A DNA stretch of 64,000 nucleotides from Betaproteobacteria bacterium UBA1934 (lineage in GTDB: Bacteria > Pseudomonadota > Gammaproteobacteria > Burkholderiales > Rhodocyclaceae): NCBI GenBank assembly GCA_002337055.1, contig DDFG01000004.1, positions 500,382 through 564,381 of the forward strand. Reading direction: 5' to 3'. The position numbers and the translations under genes were made by a program. The notes under the pieces are model-generated. The model did not search any database and was not told where the DNA came from. It saw only the letters and a program-made list of their open reading frames with translations. Positions 7,506 to 14,863 of the stretch are shown here, in pieces (the stretch's first letter is position 1; every line of letters starts with the position of its first letter).

Positions 7506-9494
7506 ATGTCGAATCAGGTAGTCAGCAACAATAACGCACGTCGAGACAAAGTTGTCAGCGCCGCCGAAGCAGTTCGCTTAATCCACGATGGCGACACCAT
7601 CGTGACTTGCGGTTTCGTTGGTATTGGCTTTGCAGAAAATCTGGCAGTCGCCATTGAGAAGCGCTTCCTCGGAGAAGACCCGCTCTCGCCAGCCGGCTCG
7701 CCGCGCGACTTGACGCTGGTGTATGCCGCCGGCCAGGGCGACGGCAAGGAGCGCGGTCTCAATCACTTCGGCCACGAAGGGATGGTTAAGCGCGTGATCG
7801 GCGGCCACTGGGGGCTGGTACCCAAACTGCAAAAGCTGGCCATCGCCGACAAGATTGAGGCCTACAACCTGCCGCAAGGGGTGATCGCACACCTGATCCG
7901 CGACATCGCCGGTAAGAAGCCTTGCCAGATCTCGCGCGTTGGCCTCGGTACCTTTGTCGATCCACGGTTTGGTGGCGGCAAGATCAACAAGATCACGACC
8001 GAGGATCTGGTCAAAGTTGTCGAGGTCGACGGCAAGGAATACCTGCAATACAAGACCTTCCCGATCAACGTCGCGCTGATTCGTGGCACGACCGCCGACC
8101 CTGACGGCAATATCACGATGGAAAAAGAAGCGCTGACGCTGGAAGTGCTCTCCGCCGCCACGGCGGCCCATAACAGTGGCGGCATCGTCATCGCCCAGGT
8201 CGAACGCGTTGCAGAACGTGGCTCGCTCAATCCTCGCCAGGTCAAGGTACCCGGTATTCTGGTTGACTGCGTGGTGGTGGCTGAAAAGCCCGAATACCAC
8301 ATGCAGACGTTCGGCGAGCAGTTCAGCCCTGCCTTTGCCGGCGAAATTCGTGTGCCGATGTCCGCCATCCAGCCAATGGAAATGAGCGAGCGTAAGATCA
8401 TCGCGCGCCGCGCTGCCTTTGAACTGATGGCCAACAGCGTCGTCAATCTTGGCATCGGCATGCCGGAAGGCGTGGCCATTGTGGCGGCTGAAGAAGGCGT
8501 CACCGATTTAATGACGCTGACCGCAGAACCCGGCGTAATCGGGGGCGTACCGGCCGGCGGCATGAGTTTTGGCGCCGGCACCAACACTGCCAGCATCATC
8601 GATCAGCCCTATCAGTTCGACTTCTATGACGGCGGTGGTCTTGATCTGACGGTGCTCGGCCTTGCCCAGGCCGACAAGGAAGGCAACCTGAATGTATCCA
8701 AGTTCGGCCCCCGTCTGGCCGGTGCGGGCGGGTTCATCAACATCAGCCAGAATGCCAAAAAGGTTGTCTTCGTTGGCACCTTCACCGCGGGTGACCTGGA
8801 AATCATGGTTGAAGACTCCAAACTGCGCATCGTCAAGGAAGGTGGCTCCAAGAAGTTTATCGACGAAGTCGAGCACCGCACCTTCTCGGGCCCGGTGGCG
8901 GCGGACAACAACATGAACGTGCTCTATGTGACCGAGCGTTGCGTATTCCGCCTGGTCAAGGCCGGCATCGAACTGATCGAAATCGCGCCTGGCATCGACC
9001 TTGAGAAGGACATTCTGGCGCAGATGACGTTTAAGCCGCTGATCAGCCCGAACCTTTCCGAAATGGATGCTCGTATTTTCCGCGACGACAAGATGGGCCT
9101 GCGTCAGGACATCCTGACCTTGCCGCTGGAACAGCGTTTCAACTATGACGCCGACCAGAACATCCTGTTCCTGAACTTTGAAGGCTTGCACCTGCGCAAG
9201 GTCGAGCAAGTCGAGAGGATTCGAGCTCTGGTCAAGGAGAAAGTCGGCGGTCTGGGCAAGAAAGTGTTTACCGTGGTGAACTACGACAACTTCCACGTCG
9301 ATGTCGACGTGGCCGAACCGTACTTCGACATGGTGCGCGACGTGGTCAAGACCTACTATGAATCCGTCACCCGCTATACCACCAGCGCCTTCATGCGCGC
9401 CAGACTGGGCGATGCGCTCAAACATCGTGAAGTGGCGCCGCATATCTACGAAAACGCCAATGTCGCCATGGCACACTTGAAAGACAAGGATTGA
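7506..9494 (+). CDS. Acyl-CoA:acetate/3-ketoacid CoA-transferase with C-terminal extension
   Basis: 662-residue family I CoA-transferase of the YdiF type, alpha and beta halves fused in one chain. The alpha half begins VVSAAEAVRLIHDGDTIVTCGFVGIG; the beta half carries the catalytic glutamate in TLTAEPGVIGGVPAGG (Glu341), which forms the glutamyl-CoA thioester, followed by the glycine-rich MSFGAGTN. Reaction: CoA transfer between a short acyl-CoA and a free acid. About 120 residues follow the usual end of the family (from about LPLEQRFNYDADQN to the C terminus), a mixed alpha/beta segment of unknown role. ATG 7506 behind GGAGAGG (7492-7498) is chosen over GTG 7440. It follows the binding-protein gene by 92 bases, and a terminator follows it. 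Confidence 0.92.
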   Translation: MSNQVVSNNNARRDKVVSAAEAVRLIHDGDTIVTCGFVGIGFAENLAVAIEKRFLGEDPLSPAGSPRDLTLVYAAGQGDGKERGLNHFGHEGMVKRVIGGHWGLVPKLQKLAIADKIEAYNLPQGVIAHLIRDIAGKKPCQISRVGLGTFVDPRFGGGKINKITTEDLVKVVEVDGKEYLQYKTFPINVALIRGTTADPDGNITMEKEALTLEVLSAATAAHNSGGIVIAQVERVAERGSLNPRQVKVPGILVDCVVVAEKPEYHMQTFGEQFSPAFAGEIRVPMSAIQPMEMSERKIIARRAAFELMANSVVNLGIGMPEGVAIVAAEEGVTDLMTLTAEPGVIGGVPAGGMSFGAGTNTASIIDQPYQFDFYDGGGLDLTVLGLAQADKEGNLNVSKFGPRLAGAGGFINISQNAKKVVFVGTFTAGDLEIMVEDSKLRIVKEGGSKKFIDEVEHRTFSGPVAADNNMNVLYVTERCVFRLVKAGIELIEIAPGIDLEKDILAQMTFKPLISPNLSEMDARIFRDDKMGLRQDILTLPLEQRFNYDADQNILFLNFEGLHLRKVEQVERIRALVKEKVGGLGKKVFTVVNYDNFHVDVDVAEPYFDMVRDVVKTYYESVTRYTTSAFMRARLGDALKHREVAPHIYENANVAMAHLKDKD

Positions 9495-9543
9495 ACATCG
9501 TCCTGACGAGAAGCCTCATCGGCATCCCGTCGAATGAGCAAAA

Positions 9544-9569
9544 GGGGGGAGTCGTCTCCCCCTTTTTGT
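9544..9569 (+). terminator. Intrinsic terminator after CoA-transferase
   Basis: GGGGGAG, loop TCGT and CTCCCCC followed by TTTTTG (about 9544-9569), 50 bases after the stop. The A-rich left flank would also allow partial function in the opposite direction. Confidence 0.88.
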
Positions 9570-9676
9570 CGCCGTAACCGGTTGCCAAGCATACTTAAAA
9601 TGCGCAATATTGCAGACTGCCGAGTGGAAATGTCGGCCTGGATGCAACAACAAAAACGGAACTTGGGGGAAACAGC

Positions 9677-11317
9677 ATGTACTTGCACATCGCCACCGTC
9701 GTTTTGCTGGCCGTTGCAGCCGTTGTCGAATGGCTCGCCGGAATGCCATGGGTCACTACTCTGCTACTCATTGCCGCCGCCGGAACGAGCCTCGCCGCGC
9801 TCTGGCAGCACCGAAGGCTGTCGGCTGAACTCGGCAAACTGGCGGGCAATTTTGCCAAGTCGCGTAATCATGCCGCCAATCTCGATCGCCAACTGGCGCT
9901 AGACTCTCCGCTGCTCAAGGCTGCCGAACAAAATCTGAATACTTTTCTCGGCGAGTTGCAGTCAGGTGTCGGGCAGGTGCGTAGCGCCAACATCCGCATC
10001 GCCGCCGCCACCGCCTCCATCGGCTTTCAGCTAAAGCGCGTCGTGGCCATTTCGGCGACACAACGCGAATAGACTGCCTCCATCGTATCCGCCAGCGACG
10101 CCGTCGCACACGCTGTCGAATCGGTCAGCCAAAGCTCGGGAGAGATAACCGAAGCAGCAGAACGCAACGCGCGCGAAGCTGAAGTGGCCTATTCCGAGTT
10201 GTCGCAATCGACCGAATCCTCGCGGGCGACAGCCACCGAAATGGAAAAGTTCTCGCAGACCATAGAGGAACTGATGAATCAGACCCGACAGGTACTCAAT
10301 ACCGCCGGCCTGATCAACGACATCTCCGATCAAACCAACCTTCTAGCCCTCAACGCCGCCATTGAGGCCGCCCGCGCCGGCGAGGCGGGGCGCGGTTTTG
10401 CCGTGGTGGCGGACGAGGTGCGCAAACTGGCCACCAACGCCAAGGAAGCCGCCAACCTGATCACCGGCGGAATGCACCGTATGGGCGACATGGTATCCAG
10501 CACGCTGGCGGGATCGACCGCCACGCTTGAGCATTCCCGGAAGGCCTCTGAAATCGCTCAGCGCAGCAGCGAGCGCTTCCAGCACATGACCACCGATTTG
10601 CGGGGAATTGCTGAATCGATTGCTCACATTGAAAAGCAGATCAACGAGATCGAGGGGCAAGCTACCCATATTTCAACCCAGGCGGCGGATATCTCCACCG
10701 GCACGCAGCAACTTGCCGACGAGATCAAAGAATCGGCGGAAAAATCCGCTCAGGGCGGTCACGAAACCGAAGGGGTCATCGCTATTCTGGGTGCCTATTG
10801 GGTGGGCAAAACCAAATACGACGCGGTATTTGCCAAGGTAAAAAGCTACAAGCAGGAACTGGAGCAGAAGCTGGAGCAACTCTCCACGCAGCACAACCTC
10901 TGGGACACACAATATTCGCAAATTCCCAACACCAATCCACCGCAATTCAATCTCTCGTATCAACCCGCCTTCGCGCAGCTCATGACGCCTTTGTACGACC
11001 GCTGGGGCAGCGAGATTGAAGGGTGCGCCTATGCGCTCTGCACCAACATGGAGGGCTATATGCCCGCCCATTTCAGCAAGTGCTCGCAACCGCCAACAGG
11101 CGACTTTGCAACCGATCTGCTGAAGAGCCGCTACCGCCGCAAACAGACCGATACCGGTGCGGTGCGCGCCAACCAGAGCAATGCGCCTTTCCTGTTCCAG
11201 ACTTACGTCAGAGACACCGGTGAAGTCCTGAGCGACCTTTCGATGCCACTAATGGTACAAGGCAAACGCTGGGGTACGATCCGGGTCGGCTTCCCGCCCA
11301 CGACTGTAGGCTCCTGA
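9677..11317 (+). pseudogene. Methyl-accepting chemotaxis protein interrupted by one in-frame amber codon
   Basis: A 546-codon chemoreceptor frame is open from ATG 9677 to 11317 except for TAG at 10070-10072 (codon 132). Both sides are in the same frame and read as one protein. Order: two N-terminal membrane helices (LHIATVVLLAVAAVVEWLAG; WVTTLLLIAAAGTSLAALW) with almost no periplasmic loop; a cytoplasmic helical stretch; the amber codon; the MCP signalling hairpin (ISDQTNLLALNAAIEAARAG...GFAVVADEVRKLA); then a C-terminal sensory module containing RDTGEVLSDLSMPL and GKRWGTIRVGF, as in MCPs that sense from the C-terminal end. GGGGGAAAC precedes the ATG. A single C-to-T change from CAG (Gln) would explain the TAG; sequencing error is the alternative. 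A separate start at GTG 10184 would give a truncated, soluble signalling fragment. Confidence 0.85.
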
Positions 11318-11341
11318 CCATTGCCGACGCTCCACGCCGCA

Positions 11342-11365
11342 CCCGGCCATGCGCCGGGTTTTTTT
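11342..11365 (+). terminator. Intrinsic terminator after chemoreceptor
   Basis: CCCGGC (11342-11347), loop CATGC, GCCGGG (11353-11358) and a run of seven T. Confidence 0.9.
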
Positions 11366-11438
11366 CGCGCGTCGTCAGGAATCGTCACAAATCAACTGCT
11401 TACGATGCCCGATCGGGCTTTGTGCCATGCAGCATAAA

Positions 11439-11485
11439 CAACTATATATAGTCAACTTGTTGCACCAACACACTATATATAGTAG
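11439..11485 (+). promoter_or_regulatory. Pair of NrdR boxes upstream of nrdJ
   Basis: Two identical cores CTATATATAG at 11442-11451 and 11473-11482, each flanked by A/C-rich left and GT-rich right ends as in the known NrdR box (ACAcwAtATaTwGtgt). Core-to-core distance is exactly 31 bases, the three-helical-turn spacing typical of NrdR operators. They lie 59-102 bases before the nrdJ start. NrdR, a zinc/nucleotide repressor, should bind here when dATP is high and shut off nrdJ; nrdR itself is not in the window. Confidence 0.92.
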
Positions 11486-11543
11486 CTTACTGCCTGTTCA
11501 TGCATCATCCCAACCAACCAAAACGAGCACCGTGGAGCGCTTG

Positions 11544-14441
11544 ATGAATCCCGTTTCCGAACAGCTGTCGCTAACTGACATTCCCGAACCACCCGAATTC
11601 CCGCCCCTGCCCGACCAGGAAATTTCGACTGAAGTACTGGTTGAAAAGTACGCCAAGGGCAAGGAAACGAACGTTCACGATGTCAGAAAGCGGGTGGCGT
11701 ATGCGCTCGCGGCGATGGAAGCCGAGAAGGACAGACCCCACTGGGAAGCACGCTTTCTGTGGGCACAGGAAAACGGCTTCATCCCCGCCGGTCGCATCAA
11801 CTCCGCCGCCGGCACCGATTTGCAGGCCACGCTGATAAATTGTTTCGTTCAACCGGTCGGCGATTCCATCGTTGAAACCGTCGATGGCAAGCCCGGTATC
11901 TACACCGCGCTGGCGCAAGCGGCCGAGACCATGCGTCGCGGTGGCGGCGTCGGCTACGATTTCTCCAGCATTCGCCCGGTCGGCGCGCTGGTCAAGGGTA
12001 CGCAGTCGCGCGCTTCCGGCCCGGTGTCGTACATGCGCGTCTTCGACCGTTCCTGCGAGACCGTCGAATCCGCCGGCGCCCGCAGAGGCGCCCAGATGGG
12101 CGTGTTGCGCTGCGACCATCCAGACATCGAGGATTTCATCCACGCCAAGGACAAGGGCGATCTCACCAATTTCAACATCTCCATCGGCGTCACTGACGGG
12201 TTCATGGAAGCAGTCGAGGCCGACCGTGACGTCGAGCTGGTTCATCGCGCCGAACCCAATGTCGAAATGCGCGAAAGCGGCGCCTATCCCCGCGAAGACG
12301 GCCTCTGGGTTTACCGCAAGGTGCGTGCCCGCGATCTGTGGGATCAGGTCATGGCCTCCACTTACGACCATGCCGAACCGGGCATCCTGTTCCTCGACCG
12401 GATGAACAAGGACAACAACCTCAATTACTGCGAAGTGATCGAGGCCACCAATCCCTGTGCCGAACAACCGCTGCCGCCCTACGGCTGCTGCTGCCTGGGC
12501 TCGATCAACCTGACCCTGTTCGTGCGCGACCCGTTCAGCGACAAGGCCAGTTTCGATTTCGACGCCTTCGCCGAGGTCATCCGCGTCTCCACCCGCATGC
12601 TCGACAACGTGCTCGACGCCACCCACTGGCCGCTCGAACGCCAGGCTCAGGAAGCCGCCAATAAGCGCCGCGTTGGTCTCGGCTTCACCGGCCTCGGCGA
12701 CATGCTGGCGATGATGCGCCTCAAGTACGACAAGCCGGAAGCCCGCGCCATGGCCTCGCGCCTCTCCGAATTCATGCGCGACACCGCCTACCTCTATTCA
12801 GTTGAACTCGCCAAGGAGCGCGGCGCCTTCCCGCTGTTCAACGCCGAGTTGTACCTCTCTGGAGGCAATTTCGCCTCGCGCCTGCCCAATGAAGTCAAGG
12901 CCGAGGTGCGTAAGCACGGCCTGCGCAACTCGCATCTGCTCTCGATCGCGCCCACAGGCACAATTTCGCTGGCCTTTGCAGACAATGCCTCGAACGGCAT
13001 CGAACCGCCCTTCTCGTGGACCTACAGCCGCAAGAAGCGCATGCTTGATGGCACGCTGAAGGAATACTCGGTCGAGGACTACGCTTGGCGCCTGTACAAA
13101 CACCTGGGCGGCGACGTCAATCACCTGCCCGACTACTTTGTCACTGCGCTGGAAATCTCGGCACAGGCGCACAAGGACATGGTCGCCGCAGTGGCGCCCT
13201 TCATCGACACGTCAATCTCCAAAACGGTCAACGTGCCGGCCGACTACCCCTACACCGACTTCCAGGACCTCTACATGACCGCCTGGAAATCCGGTCTCAA
13301 GGGCCTCGCCACCTACCGCCCGAACAGCGTGCTCGGGTCGGTCCTCTCTGTCGAGCCGGCCAAGACAGAAGCCGCTCCCGTGGCCGACAGCAAGGCTGCG
13401 CCGCAGGACTTCATCGCCGAAGCCAACCGCCGCCTCGAAATCAAGAATCTGCCGGCGCCGGTGCTGGCCAGCCTGCGTTGGCCCGGTCGCCCGAATTTGC
13501 CGGAAGGTAACCTGTGCTGGACCTACATGCTCGATTCGCCCATCGGCAAGTTCGCGCTGTTTGTCGGACATGTCGAGCCGGAAGGCCGTGCTTGGCCGTT
13601 CGAAGTCTGGGCCAATGGCCCGGCCGAACCGCGCGGCCTCGGCGCGGTCGCCAAGACCCTGTCGATGGACATGCGCGCCAACGACCGTGCTTGGCTCGAA
13701 ATGAAGCTGGACACGCTGGCCAAGACCCCGGGCGATACCTTTGAAATGGCGATGCCGCCGCACGGCGAAAAGAAGCGCCTGCCCTCGGTGGTTTCGGCCA
13801 TGGCACAAATTATCCGGTGGCGTGTCGAGCAACTCGGTGCCCTGAAGCAGGAAGGCCCAACCCCGGTCAAGGACGCCCTGTTCAGCACCAAGGAACCCAA
13901 AACCGGCACCGACGGCACCCTCTCCTGGACGGTCGACGTCAGCAACCCGGCCACCGGCGAAGATTTCGTGCTGGGCCTCAAGGAAATCACCCTGCCCGAC
14001 GGCGTCACCCGGCCCTACTCGATGTGGCTCTCAGGCAACTATCCGCGTGCGCTCGACGGTCTCTGCAAGCTGCTCTCGCTCGACATGCGCGTGCTCGACC
14101 CAGCCTGGATCGGCATGAAATTGCGCAAGTTGCTCGACTACCCCGAACCGCTCGGCGACTTCATGGCCTTTGTCCCCGGTTCGCGCAAGCAGCAGACCTA
14201 CCCGTCGACGGTGGCCTACATCGCCAACCTGATCATCCACCGCTACGCAATGCTCGGCATTCTCGACGAAGCCGGTTACCCTGTGCAGCAGATGGGCATC
14301 CTGCAAGCGCCGGAAGACGCCAGCAATACGGTACTCCCGACTGTCGGCAAACTCTGCGGCGAGTGCGGAAACCACACGGTGATCCGCAAAGATGGTTGCG
14401 ACTTCTGCACTGCCTGCGGTGCAGTCGGCACCTGCGGTTAA
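11544..14441 (+). CDS. nrdJ: Adenosylcobalamin-dependent (class II) ribonucleotide reductase
   Basis: 965-residue NrdJ that reduces ribonucleotides to deoxyribonucleotides with a B12-derived radical and no oxygen. Active-site residues seen: first redox Cys100 (TLINCFVQ), the Asn303-x-Cys305-x-Glu307 radical site (ATNPCAEQP) and the second redox cysteine in YGCCCLGSIN (residues 315-317). SIAPTGTISLAF is also conserved. The catalytic barrel ends near residue 620; two consecutive TSCPD-like modules follow (about 675-765 and 790-890, each ending in a helix that reads IIRWRVEQL or LIIHRYAML), then a four-Cys ribbon CGECGNHTVIRKDGCDFC, perhaps the reductant-docking tail. ATG 11544 is chosen for GGAG at 11534-11537. 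Two NrdR boxes lie upstream. Confidence 0.96.
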   Translation: MNPVSEQLSLTDIPEPPEFPPLPDQEISTEVLVEKYAKGKETNVHDVRKRVAYALAAMEAEKDRPHWEARFLWAQENGFIPAGRINSAAGTDLQATLINCFVQPVGDSIVETVDGKPGIYTALAQAAETMRRGGGVGYDFSSIRPVGALVKGTQSRASGPVSYMRVFDRSCETVESAGARRGAQMGVLRCDHPDIEDFIHAKDKGDLTNFNISIGVTDGFMEAVEADRDVELVHRAEPNVEMRESGAYPREDGLWVYRKVRARDLWDQVMASTYDHAEPGILFLDRMNKDNNLNYCEVIEATNPCAEQPLPPYGCCCLGSINLTLFVRDPFSDKASFDFDAFAEVIRVSTRMLDNVLDATHWPLERQAQEAANKRRVGLGFTGLGDMLAMMRLKYDKPEARAMASRLSEFMRDTAYLYSVELAKERGAFPLFNAELYLSGGNFASRLPNEVKAEVRKHGLRNSHLLSIAPTGTISLAFADNASNGIEPPFSWTYSRKKRMLDGTLKEYSVEDYAWRLYKHLGGDVNHLPDYFVTALEISAQAHKDMVAAVAPFIDTSISKTVNVPADYPYTDFQDLYMTAWKSGLKGLATYRPNSVLGSVLSVEPAKTEAAPVADSKAAPQDFIAEANRRLEIKNLPAPVLASLRWPGRPNLPEGNLCWTYMLDSPIGKFALFVGHVEPEGRAWPFEVWANGPAEPRGLGAVAKTLSMDMRANDRAWLEMKLDTLAKTPGDTFEMAMPPHGEKKRLPSVVSAMAQIIRWRVEQLGALKQEGPTPVKDALFSTKEPKTGTDGTLSWTVDVSNPATGEDFVLGLKEITLPDGVTRPYSMWLSGNYPRALDGLCKLLSLDMRVLDPAWIGMKLRKLLDYPEPLGDFMAFVPGSRKQQTYPSTVAYIANLIIHRYAMLGILDEAGYPVQQMGILQAPEDASNTVLPTVGKLCGECGNHTVIRKDGCDFCTACGAVGTCG

Positions 14442-14464
14442 ACGCCAGGCTGTTTGAATAAAGG

Positions 14465-14491
14465 TCAGCGGCCCGCCTCGGCGGGCCGCTG
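14465..14491. terminator. GC-rich hairpin after nrdJ
   Basis: CAGCGGCCCGCC, loop TC, GGCGGGCCGCTG forms a strong stem just after the nrdJ stop. The following bases (TGTCTGG) are not a T run, so termination may be weak or Rho-assisted. Confidence 0.55.
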
Positions 14492-14535
14492 TGTCTGGTA
14501 ACCGCAGAGGCAACCGGTTTGAAAGGGATCAAAGC

Positions 14536-14862
14536 ATGGCCAGGCCACAAAAATGCCGCAAGGTCGCGTGTGATGTCACTGCCCGCTATTTCAAGCCTCA
14601 AGGCATCCCGATGTACGAACTGGAGGAAGTCGACCTGGAACTGGATGAAGTCGAGGCCATGCGACTGGCTGATATCGAAGGCCTTTATCAGGCAGACGCA
14701 GCCCTGCGGATGGGAGTGTCGCGACAGACATTCGGCAACATCATCGCCCGCGCTCATCGCAAAGTCGCTTTGGCTATTCTGCAAGGCAAAGCCTTGCGAA
14801 TAGCTCAGGCGGGCGATGCCATACTGCTCCTGTCAGAAAAGAATGGCATCGCTCCATCCTAG
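14536..14862 (+). CDS. DUF134 family helix-turn-helix protein
   Basis: 108-residue DUF134 protein. It begins MARPQKCRKVACDV, then a conserved acidic segment (ELDEVEAMRLADIEGLYQADAALRMGVSRQTFGNIIARAHRK), which reads as a sigma-like helix-turn-helix (QADAALRMGVSRQTFGNII, about residues 55-73). Function is unestablished; a DNA-binding regulator is likely. In other genomes DUF134 genes commonly neighbour NifX/NifB-like iron-molybdenum-cofactor-domain proteins, and one lies at 17613-18041 here, so a role in metal or sulfur gene control is plausible. ATG 14536 is preferred (GAAAGGGA 8 bases upstream) over GTG 14491. It converges on the next gene with a one-base gap. Confidence 0.85.
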   Translation: MARPQKCRKVACDVTARYFKPQGIPMYELEEVDLELDEVEAMRLADIEGLYQADAALRMGVSRQTFGNIIARAHRKVALAILQGKALRIAQAGDAILLLSEKNGIAPS

Positions 14863-14863
14863 G

